NCBI GenBank assembly: GCA_023807065.1
Contig: JAJJLU010003553.1
Location: 1-54,833 of the forward strand
Direction: 5' to 3'
DNA length: 54,833 bases
From: Isotricha intestinalis
Lineage: Eukaryota; Ciliophora; Litostomatea; Vestibuliferida; Isotrichidae
The position numbers and the translations under genes are program-made. Below the pieces are notes generated by a model that was not told where the DNA came from, did not search any database, and saw only the letters and a program-made list of their open reading frames with translations. Positions 30,406 to 40,217 of the stretch are shown piece by piece (position 1 is the first letter of the stretch; each line of letters starts with the position of its first letter).

Positions 30406-31857
30406 TTTTTTTATAATTTAGATTAAATAAAAAATGTGAATTAAATATTATATTAACTTTTTTCAATTTACAGATAATAAATTATTTTCAATAAACATTA
30501 ATTTTTAAACAAATAGAAAATGTTTTTTGAAATTCAAAAAATTATAATCTAAAAATCATTTAAAAAAACAATAAAAAAATACATTAAAATAAATGAAATA
30601 TTAATTATTTAGAAAACTCAATCATATTTTTTTGAATTTCTGTTTTCTAATATCTTTTAACTTAGAATAAAGAATCTAAAATACAACATTTAGAATTTTC
30701 AAAAAAAATAATAATTATTTTAAACATAAAAATATTATACTTATTAAAATAAAATATTCAAGGAATTCATGGAAATTCATTGAATATTATTTATTGAATA
30801 TTCAAAGATAAAAATATACAAGATATACATATTATTATTATAAATAGTAGTATTAATGATGAAATAGATTGGTTCAAAAAAGTAATAAAAATATATATTT
30901 AATTTTTATATAATGAATTATTTATTCTAGTATCTTTTAATGTAGAAACATATAATACATATGACATTTATTAAATTGAATTACATAGAATATTTAATTT
31001 TATTTTTTCTTTACTTGATTTTTATATTTCATTTTCTCGATATTTCTTAGCATAAAAATCACCACATTTCCAAAAATAGCAAATATGAGGTAATCCTTAA
31101 TATAAAATAAGTGATTAACAATTCATTTTTTTTGGTGAATTTGGGAATTCAAACATTGTCTTTATTGAGTATCCCATATTTTAACAATATCATCTTCATC
31201 AAAAGAAGCACATATATAAGAAGAATTAGCTAAAAATTTAATAGCAGATAACAGGAGCATCATGATTTTCTTATTTATATTTGAAATAACCATTAAACTT
31301 ACATCTCTAGAAAATATACTAATATTATATTCAAATTAATTCATATTATTCTTCCATTGTTTTCTATATTTATATTATATAATAATGTTATTAAACCACC
31401 TTTATGTTTCCATTCTTTAAAAAATCCTTTTCAAAAGTTAAACTTTATACATTTTCAATTTTATACTAATGTTTGCTTAATCCCACTTTTTTTTCTTTTT
31501 CCCTCTTCTAACCCATATCTTCATAAATCAGTTTACAAAATAATTTATATAATCTTTTTACTTAATTTATTTTACCGTATGAATTATATCATTGCTTGAA
31601 ATTATTGTATCATTAATTTAATAATTGTTAATACATCCTCTATATTTTTCCAATTTTTATTCTATTTTTTTTTAAATCTATTTACAAAATTAAATTATTT
31701 ATTTAATTTTTATCATAACTAATATGAAACATTGATTTCCACGTATTATTTTCATTCAAATTTTATATTATTTTTTTAATTATTATTTAATTGTTTTTTG
31801 ATTTTAAATTTATCTATATTTTTATAATTTACTTTTTATTTTGATATTAATTTTAAC
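30406..31857. other. 1.45-kb intergenic region containing a dead WD40 gene
   Basis: This lies between the PB1 gene and the thioesterase gene, both leftward. The central part holds the WD40 relic (separate entry), whose degraded frame may extend left to about 30980. From about 31350 to 31850 I see only broken frames. Confidence 0.55.
31120..31345 (-). pseudogene. WD40-repeat pseudogene fragment
   Basis: On the minus strand an unmistakable WD40 blade is visible. 'NHDAPVIC' continues, after a one-base frameshift at about 31245, as 'AIKFLANSSYICASF' and 'DEDDIVKIWDTQ'; an in-frame TAA (31162-31164) is followed by 'RQCLNSQIH'. HDAPV, the Ser/Ala-Ser-Phe-Asp turn and the KIWD terminus are the conserved positions of a repeat. 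Upstream, 'ISIFSRDVSLMVIS' looks like the preceding blade's end. Further downstream an 'HLFYIKDYLIFAIFGN' strand may continue it. Frameshift plus stop codons make this a dead gene; the parent family is unknown. Confidence 0.65.
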
Positions 31858-32283
31858 TTAATATTTTGGAGTTACTGATCTTTTTAAATGGTATATAGTT
31901 TTAATTTCTTGATTTTTTTCATTTAGTATTTGAATTTTTAATAAAATATTTCTTCCTTCTTTTTTAACTAAAAATACATTCATTTTTAATTGTGATATTT
32001 TTTCCGTTTTAACTTCTTCATATGAAAACATTGTTATATTCACACTTAAATAGTTTTTATAATCTTCTTTAGTTAAAAACATCACAGCATAAGAAGAAAA
32101 TGTATCAATTAAAGCAATTAATAACCCATCATCTAAATTTCCATTTTCATCTAAACATTTATTTTTAATTTTAATTTCACAATAACATTCTCCTTCCTTT
32201 AAATTAATATTCTTAAAATCAAAGAAATTTAATAATTCTTTAGTTAATCCATTAATCTTCCATATTTTATTTTTATTATTCAT
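31858..32283 (-). CDS. Hotdog-fold thioesterase (ACOT13/PaaI-like)
   Basis: This 141-aa protein is the length of a single hotdog domain. 'GECYCEIKI' is the first long strand, 'DENGNLDDGLLIALIDTFSSYAV' (44-66) the central hotdog helix and 'YLSVNITMFSYEEVKT' the following strand, giving the ACOT13 order. Family members hydrolyse acyl-CoA thioesters. The Asp of 'LID' (D60) aligns with the catalytic acid of ACOT13. The usual L-H-G-G before the helix reads L50-D51-D52-G53, so the His and first Gly are replaced; activity may be altered. No targeting peptide is evident. It is divergent from PTEN and ends in TAA. Confidence 0.8.
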   Translation of the reverse strand: MNNKNKIWKINGLTKELLNFFDFKNINLKEGECYCEIKIKNKCLDENGNLDDGLLIALIDTFSSYAVMFLTKEDYKNYLSVNITMFSYEEVKTEKISQLKMNVFLVKKEGRNILLKIQILNEKNQEIKTIYHLKRSVTPKY

Positions 32284-32959
32284 TAATAAAAAATTAAATA
32301 AGATTTTATTATATAATTACAAAAATATAAATATACTTTAAATAAATGAATAATAGAGCAAAATAAATAAAGAAACAGAAGAGTATAAGAATAATAGAAG
32401 AAAATAAAAGATAAAAGAAATTTATCAAAATAAATATAAAAGGACTTTTAAATAAATAAAATTTTTAATTTTATAAAAGAAAAATGGAAAAATTTAAATT
32501 CTTTCCAAAAAACCACAAAAAACATTTGGAAATAAACAAATAAATCAACAATGAAAGTAAAAAAATAAAAATACTATTCATTAAAAATCCAAGAAAAATT
32601 TTCTGAAATTACAAAAAATTTTAGTTGGAAAAAAATTAAAAAAGAAAAGAATCAACTGATAATATGGACATGAAAATATTATTAATATTTATTTAATATA
32701 CCATTCAGAATATAATTAAATTTCCATGTTAATGAGTATTAAGATTTGTTATTTTTTATTTTATTTAAATTTTTCACTAAAAAGATTGAAATAAATTTAA
32801 TAATTTTTAATCTTTGAAGTTAAGAATTATAAAAAAAGAAAAGTATAATATCTGTTTATAATAAGATTGCTTTTATGATTTTTCAAAAAAATGCTTTTTA
32901 AATAATAAAAATTTTAATTTTTTTTAAACAAAATATAATATATTTAATTAATCAATAAA
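32284..32959. other. Divergent intergenic region (thioesterase / PTEN)
   Basis: It should hold promoters for both divergent genes. About 32340-32690 is purine-rich on the + strand with Lys/Glu/Asn frames broken by TAA and TGA; it could be very old coding sequence but no domain is visible. Confidence 0.45.
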
Positions 32960-34782
32960 ATGGAAAATTTTATTAATCCAATAGATATAAATATAACAGG
33001 AAAAACAGAAAATATTTTTCGTAAACCACGACCAGAAATTGAATTTACATTTGATTATGAAGTAAATAAAATATATATTCAAAAAAATGAAGATAATCTT
33101 CCAATATTATATGACAAACAAACAAAAAGTAAATATAAATTTATATAACTACAAAAAAAAAAGAAATAATTGACTTAAATAATTTAAATGACTCAATATC
33201 AAAATCAGCAAATGGCCCATCAGAAGGAGAACCAAATACAAATTTATTTCCAAAAATATCAAATTTAATAAAACATTTAGTAAGCAAAAAAAAACATAGA
33301 ATATATAATGATTTTTTTGATCTTGATTTATCATATATAACAGAACATACTTTAGCAATGGGATACCCTTCAACTGGATGTGAATCAATATATAGAAACT
33401 CAATTACTGAAACTAGAAATTTTTTAAATAAATATCATTCAAATTATAAAATATATAATTTATGTATTGAAAAAGATAGAATTTATAGCAAGGAAAAATT
33501 TAATAAAGATATTGCAATTTTTCCTTTTTATGATCATGAACCTTGTCCAATTAAATTAATTTTAGAATTTTGTATTGATGTTTGTTTATATTTAATTAGA
33601 AATCCTGATGGTTTATGTGCTATTCATTGTAAAGCTGGAAAAGGAAGAACTGGAGTTATGATTGTTTGTTATATGATTTTTGCTGGAATTTGTAATGATA
33701 GTGTAGAAGCTTTAAAAGTTTTTGGAAAATTAAGAAGTGTTAATGGGAAAGTAAATATATATTTTTTTAAATTTTTTTCCTAATTTTTTTAGGGTGTTAC
33801 TATACCTTCTCAAATTAGATATATTGAATATTTTGAAGCTTTTTTATCAATGAATTTTACTAAACCTTATTATAAGAATATTCCTAAAATATTGCAAAAT
33901 TATATTTCTGATAATGATATGAAACATTTTTATATGAAAAATATATTATATAATTATTTAAATGATAATGAATATTTTTATTCTCATAATAGTTTCCATT
34001 TAAAAAGTTTAAAAATTGGTCCTTTTGTTTCTGCAAGAGATTATGATGTTAAAATGAGTTCTACTGTAAAAAATAAATTAATTTTTCCTTATGCAGAAAA
34101 AAAAATAGAGAGAAAATCAGGTCAAAATTATTTTTATTATTATATGAATTTTAACTCTCAAGAAAATATAAATTATGATATTAAATTAGAAGTGTCAGCA
34201 TTTAAATTTAATTTCTATACTTGGGTGAATTTATGGTATAATACAATAGAAAATTTATCTAATTATATATTAAATAATGATATTATAAATTTATGTGGAA
34301 ATAATTCTTTTGAAATTTCGAAAACTTATTATAATTTAGGACAAAGAAAAAGTAATGTAAGTATTACTGAAGTTATGAAACAAATTGAAGAAATAAGTTC
34401 AACTCAAGCCACAAATAATGAAAATGAAAATGAAATTGATTTAGATGATAATGATAAGTTAAATGATGATGAAATTGATACTAATAGTAAAAATAAATCT
34501 AGAATGTCTAATATCAGTATTAGTAAAAGAAATATAATTGGAAAATTAATTTATAATTTTTCGAATGAAAAAGATTTAAACAATTTTATTTCAGGTGTTA
34601 ATGATATTGCTGAAAAAAAAGGAATTAAACCTTTTGATTACAATAATTTAGAAATTAAACTTGAATTAAAAGAATTAGATAAATTTCAAGATTGGTTTAG
34701 CTCAATAGGAAATAAATTTAGAATTGAATTTATTTATAGTTTGGTAAGTCAAAATAAAAAAGAAGAAGAAGATAATATTTAA
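32960..34782 (+). CDS. PTEN: PTEN phosphatidylinositol-3,4,5-trisphosphate 3-phosphatase (three exons)
   Basis: Exons are 32960-33128, 33164-33750 and 33793-34782, joined by two tiny introns. They total 1746 nt, giving 581 aa in one frame. PTEN dephosphorylates PIP3 at position 3 and opposes PI3K signalling at the plasma membrane. After a lineage-specific N-terminal extension comes 'SKKKHRIYNDFFDLDLSYI', matching the basic PIP2-binding start of PTEN, then 'AMGYPSTGCESIYRN' and the P-loop HCKAGKGRTG. The catalytic Cys codon is 33628-33630, and both P-loop lysines typical of PTEN are present. After intron 2, 'GVTIPSQIRYIEYFEAFL' closes the phosphatase domain, and a C2 domain occupies most of exon 3, with an acidic Asn-rich insert (about 34410-34510). 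All known catalytic residues I can check are intact. Stop is TAA. Confidence 0.93.
33129..33163 (+). other. PTEN intron 1 (35 nt)
   Basis: It begins GTAAAT and ends in an A-run plus AG (AAAAAG). Removing it joins frame 2 to frame 1 exactly (A|AA, Lys codon) and removes the in-frame TAA at 33146. The intron contains stop codons. The boundary is chosen by GT..AG and frame; a slightly different acceptor is possible. Confidence 0.78.
33751..33792 (+). other. PTEN intron 2 (42 nt)
   Basis: It begins GTAAATATAT and ends TTTTTTTAG, with an internal CCTAAT that could serve as branch point. It sits between codons (Lys|Gly), contains an in-frame TAA, and its removal restores the conserved 'GVTIPSQ' PTEN motif. 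Confidence 0.9.
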
Positions 34783-35801
34783 ATATATTTAATCTCTTTT
34801 TTATTATTTAATTATGTAAAGTAATTTAAAGTAAAGAAAAAAAATATATATAAGTGAAAAATATAATAAGTTATAAAAAATACAATACATTTTTTTTTAA
34901 ATCTAAAAATTTTAATAATACCAAAATGAACAAACTTTAGAAAGATATATAACATTCAATCAATCTCAAATATAAATTCTTTATAAATGAAGATAGAAAA
35001 TTATTTGTATAGAAATATTAATAAATGAACCAAACAATGAATATAAAGAAGACTCCAAAAGGAAGAAAAATAGTAAGTGGAAGATTATTTAAATAAGAAA
35101 ATCTTGATATATAGATTTAAACTATTATTGCAATTAAAAAAAATAAGAAAATCAATTTATGAGTTCAATGATATTTTTAATTTGATAATTGGAAGTTTAT
35201 AAATAAATTACAAAAAATAGAATACAATGAAGGAAAAGTTAATTAACTAATAAAGATGATTCTTTAAATTATTTTTTTAAAAAAAAATAAACAAACTAAA
35301 ACGAATAATTCAATAATAAAAAATTGACTTTAAGAAAGTCAAAGATTAAATAATCTTGAATTAGAATTAGATAGAAAATTGGAGATATAAATTATTTTTA
35401 AAATAATAATATATTTAATAATTGTTTTTTGTTAGAAATGATGCTTCTTAAATAATTGTTGATTGTTTAACTAATTTAAATAAGATATGAAAAAAAAAGG
35501 AAAAAAATTAAAAAATAAATTGATGATAAAATAAAGAGTTTTAAAAGATTTAAAAACTTTAAGATATTCATGTAAATTTTGATAAAAATTATAATGGTAC
35601 ATAATAATAGAAAATTATAATAGAATTCCTATTGACCCTAATGCAAGATTTTGAATAGAGCAATGCAAAAAATAAACTCAAATTATAATATTTTTAATAT
35701 CAAAGTCCCTAATTTTAAATCTCTATATTTATAAATAATTACTATCACTTAACAATCATTGTTTTTTTAAATTTTTATGAAATATAAATAAATAATTATT
35801 A
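34783..35801. other. 1-kb convergent intergenic region with relic-like coding
   Basis: This lies between the stop of PTEN (+) and the stop of the GC-rich 134-aa gene (-). Most of it is the purine-rich relic described separately; the rest is A/T-rich 3' flank. Confidence 0.5.
34870..35590 (+). pseudogene. Possible decayed coding sequence, unknown family
   Basis: One + strand frame carries protein-like blocks ('KKTPKGRKIVSGRLFK', 'ESQRLNNLELELDRKLEI', 'KDLKTLRYSCKF') broken by many TAA/TAG and several TGA codons. The composition (Arg, Gly, Glu, Cys, Trp) exceeds what pure A/T drift would give. No domain is recognised, and there is no intact start or end. Confidence 0.33.
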
Positions 35802-36206
35802 TTAAGCATAACAAGGCCCTTGATGAAATGCAGTACCAATTTTCCAATTTTGATGAAAAGGTGGAATAGACATTCTAACTTCAATTGTACAACCATGTCT
35901 GCAATTTCCTGTACCTCTGATGACAGGAATTCCATTATCAGCTAACCATGAACTTTGTATTTTTAAACTATTAGCAACTCCTAGAATACAATCTCTTCCA
36001 CATTTATCATTAAAATTATGTTTACCTTTCATTACATGATCACTGATTTCAGTGGAAATATCACGAGTTCTAATCCATTCTCTTATTTGTTCAATTAATT
36101 TTCCAGTAAAAGCTGCACCTATGACACCTATTCCAAGTGCTGTAACAGCCGTTGCCACTAATTCTACACTTATTCCTAAAGTAACAGCCGCAGCTGCTGT
36201 CGCCAT
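35802..36206 (-). CDS. Compact GC-rich gene, Ala-rich hairpin plus Cys/His region, unknown
   Basis: The 134-aa product is unlike every neighbour: few Asn/Lys, many Ala, Gly, Cys and Arg. Base composition matches; one 60-nt line of the gene counts 24 G+C (40%), about twice the surroundings. Residues 1-33 form one or two hydrophobic, Ala/Gly/Val-rich helices (possible membrane hairpin or signal anchor). An amphipathic helix (about 36-48, 'KLIEQIREWIRTR') follows. The C-terminal part has five Cys (69, 73, 102, 106, 132) and five His (57, 63, 104, 118, 128), with C-x3-C pairs, suggesting disulfides or metal binding. I do not recognise the family. It stands alone between a relic and a long empty region, which would suit horizontal transfer or strong selection on expression. 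The ATG is clear; stop is TAA. Confidence 0.72.
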   Translation of the reverse strand: MATAAAAVTLGISVELVATAVTALGIGVIGAAFTGKLIEQIREWIRTRDISTEISDHVMKGKHNFNDKCGRDCILGVANSLKIQSSWLADNGIPVIRGTGNCRHGCTIEVRMSIPPFHQNWKIGTAFHQGPCYA

Positions 36207-38626
36207 TTTATATTTAATAATAAAATGATATCTTAAATATAATATTTTTCTAACTATTTTTGTTTGGAATAATTATAATTGGTAAAATTTTTTTTAATAT
36301 TTTAGTTTTAAGTATAATTATTATCTTTTAAATATTAATATTATTAAGATTATATTAATATAAGAGTTATTTATTTAGATGAAAACTTCAAAAATAAGAA
36401 AGGAAGTTTAATAATTTTGATTTCTAATTCTTGTGTTTTATTAATGGGTAGCATTCTTTTATTATTAATTTATTGTATGCACTTTTTTATTTCTTAATGT
36501 TTTTAATTAACTATTTATATTATCTTCATAAGTCAAATTTAATTGAGTTTGATTTTTATTTAATTTGATTTTTTTTATAATCATATACCATCTATTAATA
36601 ATAAATATTGTTTTCTTTTTTTAAACTAAAACATTATATTATTTATTCTCTTTTTTTCTTATAGTTACTATAATATTGGATTTTTAATTTAATTTAAAAG
36701 TAAATATAGATTATTAAAAAATACTTCCCATTGACTCTTTATCATTATTTACAATACTTTTAGTACCATTTTTTCAAAAAATAAAAATTACTTATTGAGA
36801 AATTATCTTTAAATTTTTTTATTTCTGATTAAATTGATTGATTTAATTTTATTATTTTAAAATAAAGATAAAGTAATTTTTGAATTTCTAGAAATACTTT
36901 ATTAAAATGTGAAAGAAATTAAATTTCAAAATTTATTTTCTTCTTCATCATTAATCCTATTACAATATTTTTACTTTAAACTTATTTTTTATCAAACTAA
37001 ATTCAAATTTTTAAAATTATTTAATATAATAGAATTTTTTGGAAGAGATAAAGTAATAAAATATATTCTGTTTTATAAAAATGAAAAAATCAAAACTTTA
37101 AAAAAATAAAAAATTTGAGAATAAAAGTGATTTATTATTATCACAACTGAATAAGTAAAAAAATAAATTTAATCTTTTTTAATATAGAATATACTTTAAA
37201 TCAAAAAAAACAAAGTTAATTAAAATTGAATATTTCCTTTTTTTATATGTATTTAAAAATTAGATTTATTTATTAAAATATAAAAGTTTAATTCAATGGG
37301 TCTCATAAATTTAAGATAGAAAGTTATTGGATGAATTTTATTAGAAATTTTTGAGAATATTGATTTAACTTTTCATTATTGTGATATAAAATAAGATTTA
37401 AAGAAGCTAAAAATTATTTTAGAATAAAATTTAATTATTATATTTTTTGAAAATTATCTTTTTCAAAACAATTACAAATAGTATTTATTAAAATTATGAA
37501 AAAAAAGACAGTTTTTCAAAAGATTATAAAATAATAATAATAAATTTAGATAAAAAAAGATTTTATGTTTTTGTTGATTTTGATGATGAAACTAATGCAG
37601 TTGATGAAGAAATAATTTTGAATTTCATTCTTTATTTTCCATAATTTCAGAAAAATCAGAAATTGAAAATTTAACTTGTTTTTCTTTTGTTAATTGTGAA
37701 AGTCAATCTTATATTTATCTTTTTATTAATCTATTTTATGAGTCCATTTATTTACATAATACTAATTGAAGATTTGATGATTTATATTTTTTAATACCTA
37801 ATATTGATTTTTTTTAAAAATGAAAATTATGTTATTTACATTGGAAATAAATCTAAGGAATTAAAAAAAATGAAAATACTTTTTCTCCTTTATTTTTCAT
37901 TTCTTTTTATTCTAAAGAATTGGTTAATCATTATTTTCAATTATTTTTTAAAAGGGAATAATTTAATTTTTGTTAAATATTTTCATAAATCCTTTTTTCT
38001 TTTTTTCACCTTTTTCTTTATTAACATTATTATTATTATTATAACTATTTAATCCATTTAAATGAAATTTTATTTACATGTTCTTCTTGTTCTGTTTAAA
38101 GGTCTAGAACCGTCAAATATTATGAATGAAAAATTATTTTTTCATGAACAAGAATCAGAAGATATAAAAATTTTTGAATATTGAAGATAATGAAATTAAA
38201 AAAGAGAAGTTCAAATATCAATAAATTAATTTTCAAGATTATTAATTAAAGTTATATTTATATATTTGTGAAATTTAAGGTTTATCTTCAAAAATAAATC
38301 CAAATATAAACATTATAAAGAATAAATTAAAAGGGGAAAATTAAAAGAAATTTAATTAATTAATATAGAAAATGAAAATTTATAGTAAAAAAAGAAATAG
38401 AAAAAAGACAGCAAAATAAGAATCAAATAAAAGAATAACAAAAATTTGTTATTGAATAATATAAAAATAGAAGATTTTTAAAAATAATTCCTAAAGATAT
38501 TATTAAAGAGGAAGAATTTGAAGGATATGATAACAAATAAGTCAAAAAAATTATAAAAAAATATGATTAAAAAATAAAAAACAGTGAATTTGTTAAGTAT
38601 TTTAAATACGTTATATATATGAAAAT
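36207..38626. other. 2.4-kb intergenic region, right half a dead gene
   Basis: The left part (36207 to about 37290) is T-rich then A-rich with no supported gene; a short frame around 36909-37109 lacks an ATG start. The right part is the relic described separately. Confidence 0.5.
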
Positions 38627-38630
38627 TTAA
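37296..38630 (+). pseudogene. Long decayed gene, unknown family
   Basis: It starts at an ATG (37296, 'MGLINLR'). Protein-like segments shift among the three frames: 'ILLEIFENIDLTFHYCDI', 'DKKRFYVFVDFDDETNAVDE', 'SEKSEIENLTCFSFVNC', 'RFDDLYFLIPNIDFF', 'GLEPSNIMNEKLFFHEQE', 'CEI', 'GLSSKINPNINIIKNK' and 'FLKIIPKDIIKEEEFEGYD'. At least three frameshifts (one in an A7 run at about 38387) and many in-frame TAA/TAG break it. From about 38183 to its end there is no TGA, and the TAAs sit where Gln would be natural. The relic's end overlaps the UBR7 stop by four bases. No domain is recognised; a C2-like strand is a weak possibility. Confidence 0.45.
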
Positions 38631-39922
38631 TTATGAATATGTTCTTGAAATTTTTTTAAAAAATCATTTACATCTTTTTCAGTAATAATTAGTTCTAAAT
38701 TATTATTTTCTTTTTCTTTTTTTAAATCAGATATGTATTTTGAAAATTCCTTAATAAATTCATTACTAATTAAAGAAAGTTGCATTTGTTTTTCTACATC
38801 AAGAGATCTAATTACATTTGATTTAAATATATCAATATTTTGAATTTGATTTAACATTTGATTATTTTCTTCTGGATTATTCTCAATTTCATTATTTATT
38901 TTATCATCAAATAAAACTCTTTGATACCACTCAGTGTTAAATTTTTTAGAATTTAAAAAATCTAATTTTTTCTCTTTATATAATAATTGACATTTTTCAC
39001 AATAACATAATATTTTTTCTAATTTTTTAGTACTGATAATTAATTCATTTTTATTTTCTATTAATTTATTAAGTAATGACTTATTTTCATCATAATTAAA
39101 TTTATTTTCTTCTAATTTACATTTATCATTATTAAAGTTATTATCTTTTTCAACATCTATTTCATTATGTTTTCTTTTTTTTGCAAATTCTGTTCCAGTA
39201 ATTAAATTTATATTATTCTTATTATTATTATTATTTTCATTATTATTTTCTTCATCTTTCATAAATCCAAAAACAAAATTATTCATTGAATAATTTTCAA
39301 AAATAAAAGAATTTTTTTTCAAACAATCTCTACAAACAAATTCTCCATAATCATCTTCATCTTTTTTTTGAAAAATATTAGTACAATCTATATGAAACCA
39401 ATCTTCACAGAAAAAACATTGAAACATTTCCCCGCCATCATCTTCTTTATCACAATAACAAAATTTACCTTCAAAATTATGATTATAAATATTATCAATA
39501 TTTTCATAATCTTTATCTTTTTTTAAACAACAATTTAAATTGAAATTATTATTTCCACAATCACATTTAATATTTCTTTTAAAAAAAAGATTTTGAACTT
39601 CATGATCTTTATGACAATTAAAACAACAACCTAAACAAATAACACTATATTTTTTATTTTCATTAAAACAAGTTTCACAAAAATATATTTCTTGAGAAAT
39701 ATAACCTTTATCATAAGTACATTTATTAAATTCTTCAGATTTTTGACATTTTAAATCAAATAATATTTGTTTATCTATTGATTTTACAAAATCTCCTACT
39801 GTTATTAATTCTTCTTTTTCTTTTTCTTGTTCTTTTGTTTCTTTAATATCCACATTTTTATTTTCTAAATGAGTATTATTGAGATTTTTTTTATTTTGAT
39901 TTTCATTGTTTTCTGAGGACAT
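38627..39922 (-). CDS. UBR7: UBR7-like protein (UBR box plus PHD finger)
   Basis: This 431-aa protein has the UBR7 order. After 'TVGDFV' and a short spacer comes a UBR box (C68, C82, C85, C96, C99, C103, H104, H107, C120, C122, C131/132, with the diagnostic FFKRNIKCDCGN). A 'IYNHNFEGKFCYC' linker leads into a PHD finger (C155, C157, C169, C172, H177, C180, C197, C200, with the EDWFH core). Further on, 'ILCYCEKCQLLYKEKKLDFL' matches the UBR7 C-terminal Cys segment. UBR7 proteins are nuclear, chromatin-associated and proposed E3 ligases (H2B ubiquitination in human; Mlo2 in fission yeast). UBR box N-degron binding is not firmly established for this class. The Asn-rich insertion (about 224-240) is local low complexity. 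Stop is TAA. Confidence 0.92.
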   Translation of the reverse strand: MSSENNENQNKKNLNNTHLENKNVDIKETKEQEKEKEELITVGDFVKSIDKQILFDLKCQKSEEFNKCTYDKGYISQEIYFCETCFNENKKYSVICLGCCFNCHKDHEVQNLFFKRNIKCDCGNNNFNLNCCLKKDKDYENIDNIYNHNFEGKFCYCDKEDDGGEMFQCFFCEDWFHIDCTNIFQKKDEDDYGEFVCRDCLKKNSFIFENYSMNNFVFGFMKDEENNNENNNNNKNNINLITGTEFAKKRKHNEIDVEKDNNFNNDKCKLEENKFNYDENKSLLNKLIENKNELIISTKKLEKILCYCEKCQLLYKEKKLDFLNSKKFNTEWYQRVLFDDKINNEIENNPEENNQMLNQIQNIDIFKSNVIRSLDVEKQMQLSLISNEFIKEFSKYISDLKKEKENNNLELIITEKDVNDFLKKFQEHIHN

Positions 39923-40217
39923 TTATTTAAATTTATATCTTAATTAATTATTGAAATATTTATAATTTTCATAATTTTATTTTTTTTTATTTATGTTTAT
40001 GGTTTTTTTTAATTTGTTCTTAATTTAGTGTTTATTTATAATTTGGTTAATTTTATTTTAACATATTTAAATGACCAAAATGAAAGTTTAGTTTAAATTA
40101 ATATACTATTATTTATTTTTTTCTTTATAAATAATAAATAAAATTTTTTGTTATAATCCACCGATAATAATTGTCTTACTTTTATTAAATTAAAATAACA
40201 ATCAAAAAATTATTAAT

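Noticed and set aside
31357..31599. 80-aa plus-strand ORF ending in TGA
   Set aside because: Opposite the WD40 relic's upstream flank; no domain, and its TGA stop differs from all credible genes here.
33149..33403. 84-aa hydrophobic minus-strand frame inside PTEN exon 2
   Set aside because: Antisense shadow of conserved PTEN coding sequence.
36909..37109. 66-aa plus-strand frame near the dead gene
   Set aside because: It begins at GTG rather than ATG, has only drift-like composition and no domain; at most relic sequence.
37804..38052. 82-aa plus-strand ORF
   Set aside because: It starts without a proper ATG and matches one frame of the longer decayed gene; ends in poly-Ile. Treated as part of the pseudogene.
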